A DNA stretch of 64,000 nt from HyVt-477 sp965224605 (GCA_965224605.1 CBDCZP010000002.1:124001-188000), one strand, 5' to 3'; counted from the stretch's first letter, positions 1 to 9,104 are shown. Translations and numbers: made by a program. The notes: generated by a model from the letters alone, not told the origin.

Positions 1-951
1 AACGCCGCCGTTTATCTCGCTTTATTAGAAGCAGGTGACAAGGTTCTTGGCATGAGCTTGTCAGATGGTGGCCACTTAACTCACGGATCGCATGTGAGCT
101 TTTCAGGTCGGACTTACGATGCGGTGCAGTATGGTTTGAACGCAGCGACCGGTGAGATTGATTATGAGCAGGTTGAGCGTTTAGCCGATGAACATAAACC
201 TAAAATGATTGTGGCGGGTTTCTCGGCTTATTCTCGTGTGGTCGATTGGCAACGTTTTCGTGATATTGCGGATAAAGTGGGTGCTTATTTGATGGTGGAT
301 ATGGCGCATGTGGCGGGCTTGATTGCTGTGGGCGAATACCCCAATCCTGTTGCTATTGCCGACGTAACCACTTCAACTACTCACAAAACATTACGTGGCC
401 CTCGTGGTGGTATCATTCTTGCCAAGTCGAATCCAGAGATTGAGAAAAAACTCAATTCAGCTATTTTCCCTGGTATTCAAGGGGGGCCTTTAATGCATGT
501 CATCGCTGCAAAAGCGGTTTCCTTTAAAGAGGCGATGGAGCCAGAGTATAAAGAATACCAAAAACAGGTGGTGATAAACGCCAAAGCGATGGCAAACACC
601 ATGATTGATCGTGAATACGATGTGGTGTCTAACGGCACTGATAACCATTTGTTTTTAGTAAGTTTTATCAAGCAAGGCCTGACCGGTAAAGAAGTTGATG
701 CCGCGCTTACCAAAGCCCATATTACCGTTAACAAAAACTCGGTTCCGAATGATCCACAGTCACCTTTTGTCACCAGTGGCATTCGTGTAGGCACACCTGC
801 TATCACCACTCGGGGCTTTGATGAACAAGATGCGACCAACCTTGCTGGCTGGATTTGTGATATTCTTGACGATCTGGAAAATGAAGCAACCATTGATGCG
901 GTGAGGGAGAAAGTACAGGAGATCTGCAAAAGACTACCTGTATATAGTTAG
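1..951 (+). CDS. glyA: Serine hydroxymethyltransferase, 5' end outside window
   Basis: This PLP enzyme interconverts serine and glycine and feeds one-carbon units into tetrahydrofolate in the cytoplasm. The reading frame is open from base 1, so the N-terminal part lies upstream of the window; the ATG at 52 is internal. The PLP-lysine motif TTSTTHKTLRGPRGG is visible, with the Lys codon at 385-387, followed by the FPGIQGGP motif typical of the family. The C-terminus is complete and ends at a TAG. nrdR follows 41 bases later on the same strand, a common gammaproteobacterial arrangement. Confidence 0.97.
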   Translation, partial: NAAVYLALLEAGDKVLGMSLSDGGHLTHGSHVSFSGRTYDAVQYGLNAATGEIDYEQVERLADEHKPKMIVAGFSAYSRVVDWQRFRDIADKVGAYLMVDMAHVAGLIAVGEYPNPVAIADVTTSTTHKTLRGPRGGIILAKSNPEIEKKLNSAIFPGIQGGPLMHVIAAKAVSFKEAMEPEYKEYQKQVVINAKAMANTMIDREYDVVSNGTDNHLFLVSFIKQGLTGKEVDAALTKAHITVNKNSVPNDPQSPFVTSGIRVGTPAITTRGFDEQDATNLAGWICDILDDLENEATIDAVREKVQEICKRLPVYS

Positions 952-992
952 TTTCCAAGTAATCTAACCACTTAGCTATTGAGGAAAAAGCT

Positions 993-1451
993 ATGCACTG
1001 TCCTTTTTGTGGCGATAAAACAACACGAGTAGTTGATTCACGTTTTGCGAGTGATGGCGATCAGGTAAGACGCAGACGTGAATGCCAAGGTTGTAACGAG
1101 CGATTCACCACCTACGAAACGGCAAATTTTAATATGCCGAGCGTTTTAAAATCTAATGATGTACGCCAATCGTTTAACGAACATAAGTTACGTGATGGCA
1201 TGATGCGTGCGTTAAAAAAACGCCCCGTCTCGGTAGAACAAATGGAATCTGCCATTATCCGCATTAAAAAAAGTATTCTATCTACAGGTGAAAGCGAAGT
1301 GCAATCCGATCATATCGGAGAACATGTTATGCAGGAACTACGCTCACTGGATGATGTAGCTTATATTCGCTTTGCATCTGTTTATAATAGTTTTAATACG
1401 ATTACTGAGTTTCAGAATATTATTGAACAGATAGAAAACGGTAGTCGTTAG
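993..1451 (+). CDS. nrdR: Transcriptional repressor NrdR
   Basis: NrdR is the zinc-finger and ATP-cone repressor of ribonucleotide reductase genes. The 152-residue length is normal for the family. A zinc ribbon is formed by Cys3, Cys6, Cys31 and Cys34, followed by the RFTTYE motif and an ATP-cone domain over roughly residues 50-140. The start ATG has a GAGGAAAAA-type ribosome site upstream. It lies between glyA and the riboflavin genes, the usual gammaproteobacterial place. Confidence 0.97.
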   Translation: MHCPFCGDKTTRVVDSRFASDGDQVRRRRECQGCNERFTTYETANFNMPSVLKSNDVRQSFNEHKLRDGMMRALKKRPVSVEQMESAIIRIKKSILSTGESEVQSDHIGEHVMQELRSLDDVAYIRFASVYNSFNTITEFQNIIEQIENGSR

Positions 1452-1469
1452 TTACCGTCCAGAAGAACG

Positions 1470-1500
1470 CGTTTGTCGGATGGCGCTACCGCTTATCCGA
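1470..1500. repeat. REP-like palindrome between nrdR and ribD
   Basis: The short gap between nrdR and ribD contains the inverted pair GTCGGAT and ATCCGAC around a GC-rich centre. This resembles the short REP palindromes of gammaproteobacteria. It could form a hairpin in an nrdR-ribD transcript, but there is no U-tract, so I do not call it a terminator. Confidence 0.45.
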
Positions 1501-1544
1501 CCTACAGCTTCTTTATTTAGTCTTTCTGGAAGGCATGAAAAGCA

Positions 1545-2696
1545 ATGATCGATGAATACAAGTTTTCAAGCAAAGACTCTCAATTCATGGCAAAAGCCAT
1601 ACAGCTTGCCAAAAAAGGGCTTTATACCACCCATCCTAATCCTAGAGTGGGATGCGTGATAACCCAACAAGACAAAATCATCGCTGAAGGCTGGCATGAA
1701 CGAGCCGGACAAGCCCACGCTGAAATCAATGCACTGAACCAACTCACTCCCGCACAAAGCTACGGCGCAACAGCTTATGTCACCCTCGAACCTTGTTCTC
1801 ACACAGGCAGAACATCGCCTTGTTCCCAAGCTTTAATAAAAGCGGGGATCAAACGGGTCGTAGTCGCCATGCAAGACCCTAATCCGCTTGTTGCTGGCAA
1901 CGGTTTACAACAATTACGCGAAGCCGGGATTGAAACAGATGTGGGGTTAATGGAATCTTCAGCCAGAGAACTCAACCCCGGTTTTATTAAACGCATGGAG
2001 CAGGGCTTGCCGTGGGTTTCTGTAAAATTAGCAATGAGCCTGGATGGACGTACCGCCATGGCTTCGGGTGAAAGCAAATGGATTACTTCGAAAGAGGCGC
2101 GTAAAGATGTGCAGTTTCTTCGCGCAAAAGCAGCTGCGATATTAACGGGTCAAGGAACCGTTCTCGCGGATGATCCTTCATTAAATGTGCGTCTATCAGC
2201 AAAAGATTTAGACATCAAAGGTGAAATACGCCAGCCCATTCGCGTTGTACTTGATCCCGAATTAAAAATGTCTCCAGATTCATTAATGCTGGGATTAGAG
2301 GGTGAAACATTAATTGTTACAACCGACAATGAGTCATCACACATTCATGCCTTACGTGACGCATTACGGGATAAAGGCGTGACAATACTCACTATTCCAT
2401 CAACATCCACTACTATTCTTCCTTTACGGAAAGTCTTGGAAAGCTTGGCGAAACGAGAAATTAACGACATTCATGTAGAAGCCGGCGCGACATTATGCGG
2501 TGCTTTAATACAAGAAGGTTTGGTAGACGAGTTAATTATTTATATGGCTCCTCATATAATGGGGTCTGACGCTCGCGGGCTGCTAAACCTCCCAGGCCTT
2601 GAGCGTATGCAAGACAAGATACATCTGGATATTAAAGATATACGTGCAATTGGCTCTGATTGGCGTATTATTGCACGTCCTCAAAATACCACTTAA
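1545..2696 (+). CDS. ribD: Bifunctional riboflavin deaminase/reductase RibD
   Basis: RibD performs the second and third steps of riboflavin synthesis: deamination of the pyrimidine from GTP ring opening, then NADPH-dependent reduction of the ribosyl chain. The N-terminal cytidine-deaminase-like domain has the zinc site His58-Ala-Glu60 with Cys84 and Cys93 in PCSHTGRTSPC. The C-terminal half, about residues 150-370, is the RibD reductase domain, with MSLDGRTA at its start. The 383-residue length is standard. ribE follows directly. Confidence 0.97.
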   Translation: MIDEYKFSSKDSQFMAKAIQLAKKGLYTTHPNPRVGCVITQQDKIIAEGWHERAGQAHAEINALNQLTPAQSYGATAYVTLEPCSHTGRTSPCSQALIKAGIKRVVVAMQDPNPLVAGNGLQQLREAGIETDVGLMESSARELNPGFIKRMEQGLPWVSVKLAMSLDGRTAMASGESKWITSKEARKDVQFLRAKAAAILTGQGTVLADDPSLNVRLSAKDLDIKGEIRQPIRVVLDPELKMSPDSLMLGLEGETLIVTTDNESSHIHALRDALRDKGVTILTIPSTSTTILPLRKVLESLAKREINDIHVEAGATLCGALIQEGLVDELIIYMAPHIMGSDARGLLNLPGLERMQDKIHLDIKDIRAIGSDWRIIARPQNTT

Positions 2697-2719
2697 TACA
2701 TAACCTAAAAATCAACACT

Positions 2720-3388
2720 ATGTTTACCGGAATCATTCAAGCCATCGGCACTATCCAGTCTATGCAACCCAAGGGCGGTGATATGCGCCTGACGATTCAT
2801 ACCGGAAAGCTGGATATGTCGGATGTATTACTGGGAGATAGTATTGCAGTCAATGGTGTTTGTCTGACGGCTATTGAATACGATGAACACAGCTTTAGCG
2901 CAGATGTTTCTAATGAAACCTTGTCGCTCACTTCTTTAGGTCAGCTTTCATTAGGTTCTGATGCCAATCTGGAAAAAGCTCTGACCTTGCAAACTCGTTT
3001 AGGCGGGCATTTGGTGAGTGGTCATGTAGACGGTTTGGGTGAAGTCCTCAAGTTTTACGATGATGGTCGTTCGGTGCGTTTCCACATCAAAGCTCCTGAT
3101 GAGCTTGCCAAATACATCGCAGAGAAAGGCTCAATTTGTGTCGATGGTGTTAGCCTGACTGTCAATAAAGTCACAGGCTCGGAGTTTGAACTGAATATCG
3201 TTCCTCACACCATTGAGGAAACCATTATTAAGCACTATTCCACAGGAACAAAGGTTAATCTTGAAGTCGATGTCATTGCTCGCTATCTTGAGCGACTGAT
3301 TACAGGTAGCACCGCTCAGGATACAACAGGAAAAACTGGCGGAATTACAGCAGCATTTCTGGCAAAGAACGGATTTTTAAAGCAATGA
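2720..3388 (+). CDS. ribE: Riboflavin synthase alpha subunit
   Basis: The enzyme dismutates two 6,7-dimethyl-8-ribityllumazines into riboflavin plus the pyrimidine. I choose the ATG at 2720 because the family almost always starts MFTGII; a longer frame from 2660 would overlap ribD and add unrelated residues. Two lumazine-binding repeats are visible: the first has GDSIAVNGVCLT, the second GSICVDGVSLTVN. The stop overlaps the start of the next gene by 4 bases (ATGA), indicating translational coupling. Confidence 0.96.
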   Translation: MFTGIIQAIGTIQSMQPKGGDMRLTIHTGKLDMSDVLLGDSIAVNGVCLTAIEYDEHSFSADVSNETLSLTSLGQLSLGSDANLEKALTLQTRLGGHLVSGHVDGLGEVLKFYDDGRSVRFHIKAPDELAKYIAEKGSICVDGVSLTVNKVTGSEFELNIVPHTIEETIIKHYSTGTKVNLEVDVIARYLERLITGSTAQDTTGKTGGITAAFLAKNGFLKQ

Positions 3389-4500
3389 TATTTAATACAA
3401 TAGAAGAAATTCTTGAAGAAATGGCGCAAGGAAAAATGGTCGTCATTGTTGATGATGAAGACCGTGAAAATGAAGGCGACTTATTAATGGCTGCCTCTCA
3501 GGTCAAGCCAGAAGATATTAATTTCATGGCGACTTTTGGCCGTGGTCTGGTGTGTATGCCAATTACTCAGGAACGCTGTAAGCAGCTTAATCTCCCCTTG
3601 ATGGTGCATCAAAATGATGAGAAATTTAGTACCAATTTCACTATCTCTATTGAAGCTTCCGAAGGGGTAACCACGGGTATCTCTGCCTATGATCGTGCCT
3701 TAACGGTACGCCATGCCGTTGCTCCTGATGCAACCCCCAAAAGCATTGTACAACCAGGTCATATTTTCCCATTGATGGCAAAACCTGGTGGGGTCTTAAC
3801 TCGCGCTGGGCATACCGAAGCGGGTTGTGACTTGGCACGTTTGGCAGGTTTCGAACCCGCTGCCGTCATCGTGGAAATTCTTAATGAAGATGGCTCAATG
3901 GCACGACGTGATGATTTGTTTAAGTTCGCTGATCAACATCAGTTAAAGATCGGCACCATTGAAGACCTCATTCGCTATCGTGTTGAAAACGAGAGAACAG
4001 TCAGTCAGATTCAAAAAAATACGGTTCAAACAAGTTTTGGTGAATTCATTATTGCGGCTTACCAAGACAATAGTGACAAGGATATCCATCTGGCACTGGT
4101 TAAAGGTGATATCAATCCAGAAGAACCTACTCTGGTTCGAGTGCATGTAGAAAACGAGTTATGCGACATGCTCTCACTAGAAGAAAATGCTTGTGGCTGG
4201 CCGTTACGTGATACCATGAAACGCATTGCAGATGAAGGTAAAGGAGTGATTGTTATCTTGCGTACACCCGAATGTAGCGCAGAGGATTTGCTCTCTATAC
4301 TCTCCCAGCTTGATGATCATACTGAGCAAACAGATGATGAGGAAAAAGTTACTTCAGGAGGCGAATTAAAAACCTTTGGAATTGGCGCACAGATTCTTGC
4401 CGATTTGGGCGTAAAGAAAATGCATGTTATGAGTGCACCCAAACGATTCCATGGATTGGCGGGCTTTGGACTGGAGATAGTAGATTATGTTCAGGGTTAA
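3385..4500 (+). CDS. ribB: DHBP synthase with degenerate GTP cyclohydrolase II domain (RibBX type)
   Basis: The first 200 residues are 3,4-dihydroxy-2-butanone-4-phosphate synthase, which makes the four-carbon precursor of riboflavin from ribulose 5-phosphate. Its acidic motif DDEDRENEGDL and the motif RAGHTEAGCDLARL are intact. The C-terminal half aligns in layout with GTP cyclohydrolase II, but the zinc-binding cysteine cluster of active RibA (CLTGD...CDC) is not there; the equivalent stretch reads ENELCDMLSLEENACGW. The second domain is therefore probably inactive, as in other gammaproteobacterial RibBX proteins, and a separate ribA would be needed elsewhere. It overlaps ribE by 4 bases. 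Confidence 0.93.
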   Translation: MIFNTIEEILEEMAQGKMVVIVDDEDRENEGDLLMAASQVKPEDINFMATFGRGLVCMPITQERCKQLNLPLMVHQNDEKFSTNFTISIEASEGVTTGISAYDRALTVRHAVAPDATPKSIVQPGHIFPLMAKPGGVLTRAGHTEAGCDLARLAGFEPAAVIVEILNEDGSMARRDDLFKFADQHQLKIGTIEDLIRYRVENERTVSQIQKNTVQTSFGEFIIAAYQDNSDKDIHLALVKGDINPEEPTLVRVHVENELCDMLSLEENACGWPLRDTMKRIADEGKGVIVILRTPECSAEDLLSILSQLDDHTEQTDDEEKVTSGGELKTFGIGAQILADLGVKKMHVMSAPKRFHGLAGFGLEIVDYVQG

Positions 4501-4539
4501 AAATAAGCAGATCTTTCGGTAGATTCTTAAAACATTTCT

Positions 4540-4689
4540 GGAGGTGAGCCTTCAGAGGTTGTGCAAGTATTAAGAAAAATCTCATTTGTAGGGTGTGCCG
4601 AGGTACGAGGCGCACCATAAGTTGTTGATTCATGGTGCGCCTCCTTCGTCGGCACACCCTACATAGGAATACTTGCACAATCTCTTCAG
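4540..4689. mobile_element. MITE-like element copy 1 with target duplication
   Basis: The element spans 4556-4683. Its 16-bp ends, starting AGGTTGTGCAAGTATT, are inverted at the right end with one mismatch. A direct duplication CTTCAG flanks it at 4550-4555 and 4684-4689. Inside is a second inverted repeat of about 31 bp (GTAGGGTGTGCCGA arm against TCGGCACACCCTAC). A near-identical copy lies at 11431-11559, with three differences seen by eye. There is no coding capacity, so it would depend on a transposase in trans. It occupies most of the ribB-ribH gap. Confidence 0.8.
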
Positions 4690-4778
4690 GCTCGGAGATT
4701 CGGAGCTTATTCACTTATTCCTAAGCTGGATCTTAGGAACCAGGTAATACGAAGAAACAGAAAAACAAGGGTAAATAG

Positions 4779-5273
4779 ATGTTACAAGGTATAAAAATCA
4801 TTGAAGGCAATTTCACTTCAGGCGAGGCAAAATACGGAATCGCAGTAGCCAGATTCAACGAATTTATCGTTGAAAACCTGTTGTCCGGCGCGGTAGATTC
4901 TCTCGTCCGTCATGGGGTTGATAAAGCATCTATTGAAGTGGCTCGTGTTCCTGGTGCTTATGAATTACCCTTGATTGTGCAACAGATGGCACAAAGCGGC
5001 AAATATGATGCCATTATCGCATTAGGCGCGGTTATCCGTGGCAGTACACCTCACTTCGATTATGTCGCTGGTGAATCGGCAAAAGGTCTGTCTACCGTGG
5101 GTATGCAGTACTCCATCCCAGTGGTGAACGGTATTATCACTACCGATACTATTGAACAAGCTATTGAACGCGCCGGCACAAAAGCAGGTAATAAAGGTGC
5201 AGAAGCTGGCTTGGTTGCCATTGAAATGGTATCTCTGCTTCAGCAGTACTCAGCACAAAACTCAAATAGCTAA
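4779..5273 (+). CDS. ribH: 6,7-dimethyl-8-ribityllumazine synthase
   Basis: RibH condenses the ribitylamino-pyrimidine with DHBP to give the lumazine precursor of riboflavin, in icosahedral or pentameric assemblies. Family motifs visible are VARFNEFIVENLL near residue 24, VPGAYELPL near 57, and ALGAVIRGSTPHFDYV near 81 with the catalytic His. The 164-residue length is normal. It is separated from ribB by about 280 bases containing the MITE-like element, and is followed closely by nusB. Confidence 0.97.
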   Translation: MLQGIKIIEGNFTSGEAKYGIAVARFNEFIVENLLSGAVDSLVRHGVDKASIEVARVPGAYELPLIVQQMAQSGKYDAIIALGAVIRGSTPHFDYVAGESAKGLSTVGMQYSIPVVNGIITTDTIEQAIERAGTKAGNKGAEAGLVAIEMVSLLQQYSAQNSNS

Positions 5274-5305
5274 CACCTATCGCACTACTCTTACAGACTA
5301 TTCTT

Positions 5306-5767
5306 ATGGCCAAAATAACCGCAAAACAAGAATACATCGCTCGTCGTCGAGTGGCTCGCAAGTTGTCCTTAATGGCTATGTACCAGTGGCATTTGAATGA
5401 CGATGATTTCTTGAGTATCTATGCGTACTATCAAGAAGAAAAAGACATGGCTAGTGATTTACGCAAATCGGATACGGCTTATTTTAAGGCGTTAACTGAA
5501 GTCGCTATGAATACGACAGAAAAACTTGATGCCCAGATTTCCCCTTATCTGGATCGTCCCATAGAGCAAGTCGGCCCGGTTGAACATTCTGTATTACTGC
5601 TAGGGGCGGTAGAATTAAATAACCATCTGGACGTAGGTTTTAAGACAGTCGTTAATGAGTGGGTCAACCTGTGTAAGAAATTCGGCCCTGAAGGCGCGCA
5701 TAAATTCATTAACAGTATTCTTGATAAGTTGGCTGCGGAAGTTCGCAAAGACGAGATGAAGCAGTAA
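5306..5767 (+). CDS. nusB: Transcription antitermination factor NusB
   Basis: NusB binds boxA RNA together with S10 in rRNA antitermination complexes. The 153-residue protein starts with the basic segment ARRRVARKLSLMAMYQW and carries the C-terminal motif VVNEWVNLCKKFGPEGAHKFINSILDKL-like helix characteristic of the family. It lies 32 bases after ribH, the classic ribH-nusB pair. The thiL and pgpA genes that often follow nusB are not present here. Confidence 0.96.
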   Translation: MAKITAKQEYIARRRVARKLSLMAMYQWHLNDDDFLSIYAYYQEEKDMASDLRKSDTAYFKALTEVAMNTTEKLDAQISPYLDRPIEQVGPVEHSVLLLGAVELNNHLDVGFKTVVNEWVNLCKKFGPEGAHKFINSILDKLAAEVRKDEMKQ

Positions 5768-5957
5768 CATTCAACAGTATCGAATCACAGACTAGTCGGT
5801 GACGTAGCGGTTTGAAATATATTGCCATACTAGAGCCATTTTCACAGATCAAGCTGTGATCCTATCCCCTCTTTCATTAGGCAATACCCACCGTTGGCAA
5901 CGAACTATTCGTTCTATCCCTTATATTTTTTCAAAGATTGACTAGAATATTGGATAT

Positions 5958-6542
5958 ATGAATGCCGATTCACTAAAACACATCCCCAATATTATCTCGA
6001 TCATGAGAATTATTCTGATCGTCCCGATTATCTGGGCTGTTTGGAATGGTGAATACAATTTGGCCTTTATACTCATTCTTATTGCCGGAGTTTCTGATGC
6101 AGTAGACGGTTTTTTGGCGCGCTATTTTAGCTGGCAATCAAAACTCGGCGCCTTGCTAGACCCACTGGCTGACAAAATATTATTGATCAGTTTGTTCGTC
6201 GTTTTTTCATTCAAAGGCTTTATTCCTCTGTGGCTAATGTACATCGTTGTAGCTAGAGACGTGATTATCTTTTTGGGAGCGATCGCCTATCAACTGGTTA
6301 CCCGAAAACTCGAAATACGACCGCTATTCATTAGCAAAATCAACACAGCTTTACAGATTGTTTTAGTTTTACTGGTTGCCCTCATACTCGCCGATATACA
6401 GGTTGCGAGAGGGTTGCTTGATGTTATGATTATACTTGTTGTGCTATCAACATTAATCAGTGGCATTAGCTACATTGTGTTATGGACACGTCTCACTGCA
6501 TCCACTAAGCGCAAAACTATTAATAAACATGACTATCAATAA
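5958..6542 (+). CDS. pgsA: CDP-alcohol phosphatidyltransferase, PgsA-like
   Basis: This is an integral membrane enzyme that transfers a phosphatidyl group from CDP-diacylglycerol to an alcohol, most likely glycerol 3-phosphate. The signature Dx2DGx2ARx8Gx3Dx3D is complete around residues 47-71 (SDAVDGFLAR then GALLDPLAD). Several hydrophobic segments follow. At 194 residues it has the size of phosphatidylglycerophosphate synthase, but the exact alcohol substrate cannot be read from sequence alone. It is followed 12 bases later by a permease gene. Confidence 0.85.
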   Translation: MNADSLKHIPNIISIMRIILIVPIIWAVWNGEYNLAFILILIAGVSDAVDGFLARYFSWQSKLGALLDPLADKILLISLFVVFSFKGFIPLWLMYIVVARDVIIFLGAIAYQLVTRKLEIRPLFISKINTALQIVLVLLVALILADIQVARGLLDVMIILVVLSTLISGISYIVLWTRLTASTKRKTINKHDYQ

Positions 6543-6554
6543 ACATAAAAAATC

Positions 6555-7607
6555 ATGACAACCGATACACGCTGGTTCTGGTTAGCGCTCATCACCGTCA
6601 CTTTCATATTGCTGTATCTTCTGGCACCCATACTCACGCCTTTTATAATGGGCGCGTTACTGGCCTACTTGGGCGATCCAATTGTCGATCGGCTGGAAAA
6701 ATTCAAACTATCCAGAACCCTCTCAGTGGTTATCGTATTTGTTATCTTGTTTATTTTTCTGCTTATCTTTTTCTTCTTGGTTATTCCGGTTTTAGAAACC
6801 CAGCTAAAAGCACTAATACATAAACTCCCTGAATTCATTGATTGGGGATTACAACAATTACAACCCTATCTCAAACAAGACTTAGATGTTGATGTGTCAG
6901 TGCTAGAAATAGATCGTCTCAAAACCATGATTGGCTCTCACTGGAATCAGGCAGGTGGCATTATCCGTGCTTTAATCGCTGCCATATCACACTCTGGAAT
7001 GTTCGTTGTGGCATGGATTGCCAATATCCTGCTCACGCCCGTTGTAGCTTTCTACATGCTGCGTGACTGGGATCATTTTGTAGACTATATCCATGATCTG
7101 CTGCCTCGCAATGCTGAACCCACTATTAGCCGACTCGCCAAAGAGTCCGATGATGTGCTGGGAGCTTTCTTGCGTGGTCAACTGTTAGTCATGTTAAGTC
7201 TAGCAGCCATTTATACTATAGGTTTGTGGATGGTCGGCGTAGAGTTTGCGCTGCTGATTGGCTTATTCGCAGGTTTGCTTAGCTTTGTACCCTATCTAGG
7301 ACTCATACTCGGAGTGGTTGTCGCCGGTTTGGCGGTTATGTTTCAAACACAAGACTATATGGACTTGTTATTAGTATTTTTGGTCTTTGGCGTTGCACAA
7401 ATGATTGAATCAATGCTGCTTACGCCCATGCTGGTAGGTGAGCGAATCGGACTGCACCCTGTTAGTGTTATTTTTGCGGTACTTGCAGGTGGTCAATTAT
7501 TTGGTTTCTTTGGTGTGCTACTAGCTCTACCTATTGCAGCTATTCTCGCGGTTATTATGCGCCATTTGCATAGTTCATATAAAGAAAGCCATATTTATCG
7601 TATTTAG
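6555..7607 (+). CDS. AI-2E family transporter (PF01594-type permease)
   Basis: A 350-residue polytopic membrane protein of the family that includes PerM, YdiK and TqsA. It starts with two hydrophobic helices, then an amphipathic region of about 100 residues, then five or so C-terminal helices including the FVPYLGLILG motif of the family. It sits between the phosphatidyltransferase and hda. A second paralogue at 34942 resembles E. coli PerM more closely at the N-terminus. The substrate is unknown; AI-2 transport should not be assumed. Confidence 0.9.
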   Translation: MTTDTRWFWLALITVTFILLYLLAPILTPFIMGALLAYLGDPIVDRLEKFKLSRTLSVVIVFVILFIFLLIFFFLVIPVLETQLKALIHKLPEFIDWGLQQLQPYLKQDLDVDVSVLEIDRLKTMIGSHWNQAGGIIRALIAAISHSGMFVVAWIANILLTPVVAFYMLRDWDHFVDYIHDLLPRNAEPTISRLAKESDDVLGAFLRGQLLVMLSLAAIYTIGLWMVGVEFALLIGLFAGLLSFVPYLGLILGVVVAGLAVMFQTQDYMDLLLVFLVFGVAQMIESMLLTPMLVGERIGLHPVSVIFAVLAGGQLFGFFGVLLALPIAAILAVIMRHLHSSYKESHIYRI

Positions 7608-7644
7608 TTTTATTCGCTATCCCTTACCCTTAATCCTTTGACCT

Positions 7645-8352
7645 ATGCCCACTCAGCAACCACTACTTAATTTATCACTGCCTGACAGCCAACGTTTTGA
7701 GACCTTCTATGCAGGTGTTGATAATCAACTGGTAGTAGAAGACCTGCAATCTTTACTAACCAGCAATGACCACCGACAAAACTTTATCTGGGGAGGAGAA
7801 AACAGTGGCAAGTCCCATCTGCTTCAAGCCACTTGTTATGCGGCTTTTAGTAAAGGCATGAGTGCAGCTTACCTACCGTTGCGTGATTTAAAGCAGCATG
7901 GCGTGGAGATATTTACAGGATCATCAAGCTATCGTCTTATATGTATTGATGACGTGGATAGCGTGATCGGTAACGACAACTGGGAACTGGCATTATTTAA
8001 TCTCATTAATCAGGCACGAGAACGCCAACAAATTTTGATCTTCAGTGCCACTGAGAACCCTCGTCATATGAATTGCAACTTAGCTGACCTGCAATCTCGT
8101 TTATTATGGGGAACAAACTATCAACTCAAAGAACTCAATGATGAAGAAAAATCACAAGCACTAAAATTCCGCGCCTCTCATCGTGGAATAGCGCTTGATA
8201 ACGCGGTAATTGAATACATATATAAGCGGTATCCCAGAGATTTTACTACACTTATTAGCATTCTGGATAAGCTGGATGTGGAAAGCTTATCTAGCCAACG
8301 TAAAATCACCATACCGCTTGTCAAACAAGCTCTAGAACAAGACCAGCCATAA
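7645..8352 (+). CDS. hda: DnaA regulatory inactivator Hda
   Basis: Hda is the DnaA-like AAA+ protein that, bound to the sliding clamp, stimulates DnaA-ATP hydrolysis after initiation. Length (235 residues) matches E. coli Hda. A Walker A is at residues 50-57 (GGENSGKS), Walker B at about 99-103 (ICIDDVD). The N-terminal LNLSLPDS stretch lies where E. coli Hda has its clamp-binding QLSLPL motif, so the Gln is replaced here. It has no DnaA DNA-binding domain, which excludes DnaA itself. Confidence 0.93.
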   Translation: MPTQQPLLNLSLPDSQRFETFYAGVDNQLVVEDLQSLLTSNDHRQNFIWGGENSGKSHLLQATCYAAFSKGMSAAYLPLRDLKQHGVEIFTGSSSYRLICIDDVDSVIGNDNWELALFNLINQARERQQILIFSATENPRHMNCNLADLQSRLLWGTNYQLKELNDEEKSQALKFRASHRGIALDNAVIEYIYKRYPRDFTTLISILDKLDVESLSSQRKITIPLVKQALEQDQP

Positions 8353-8363
8353 GGATTAGTAAC

Positions 8364-9104
8364 ATGGACATGCAATCATTCTTAGATGACCTCATAAAAA
8401 CAGGGCGCGAATATGCTGAAAAAGGCCAGAAAATGGCTGAAGAAAAACTCGATATTGGCGAAGAGGGCGATAAGCGCGATGCCACTTTAGATGGCATGAA
8501 AAAAGGTGCTTTAGCCGCAGGTGCTCTAGTGCTTCTGCTGGGCACAGGCGCGGGCAGAAAGCTTACCGGTACAGCGCTAAAAATAGGCAGTCTGGCAGCC
8601 GTAGGTGGTATTGCATATAAGACTTGGCAAAACTGGCAAGAAGAACAAACCAAAGCCGCAAAAGACGCCAAAACCCATAAGGAAGAAAAACAATCAGAGA
8701 TACTCGCAAAAATTGAACCTCCAAAAGCACTATCTGTTGATAGGCTAGAAGGTGAAGCCGCAGAAGAACGTAGCCAGATACTGGTAAAAGCTATGATCGC
8801 GGCTGCTAAATCAGATGGCAAAATGAATAAAGAAGAAACCGCAGGGATCAATCAACAAATCAAAAAGCTAGGGTTGGGTACAGATATTGAAGATGTCTTA
8901 AAAGCTGGAATGGTCACACCACTGAGTGCAAAATCTGTCGCTAAAATGGCTGATGACAAAGAAATTGCTGCGGAGATTTATATCGTATCCATGTTAGTTA
9001 CGGACACTGAAAACAATCAGGAAAAGAGCTATATGAATTCGTTAGCTGAGGCTTTAGAACTTCCTAAGAAAGTAGTCGAAAACTTGGAAAAATACAGGCA
9101 ATAA
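8364..9104 (+). CDS. DUF533 / TerB-like tellurite-resistance-family protein
   Basis: A 246-residue protein with a charged N-terminus, a hydrophobic Gly/Ala-rich stretch near residues 48-75 and a C-terminal TerB-like helical domain (MIAAAKSDGKMNKEETAGI resembles its acidic metal-binding helix). This matches the DUF533 family (E. coli YebE), inner-membrane-associated proteins of unknown function. The gene follows hda by 11 bases and may be cotranscribed. A role in tellurite resistance is not implied. Confidence 0.85.
   Translation: MDMQSFLDDLIKTGREYAEKGQKMAEEKLDIGEEGDKRDATLDGMKKGALAAGALVLLLGTGAGRKLTGTALKIGSLAAVGGIAYKTWQNWQEEQTKAAKDAKTHKEEKQSEILAKIEPPKALSVDRLEGEAAEERSQILVKAMIAAAKSDGKMNKEETAGINQQIKKLGLGTDIEDVLKAGMVTPLSAKSVAKMADDKEIAAEIYIVSMLVTDTENNQEKSYMNSLAEALELPKKVVENLEKYRQ

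Noticed and set aside
1452..1544. FMN riboswitch before ribD
   Set aside because: The gap is only 93 bases and lacks the conserved RFN core; only a REP-like hairpin is visible.
8364..9104. Tellurite resistance function
   Set aside because: The TerB-like domain is shared with many proteins unrelated to tellurite, and no ter operon surrounds it.
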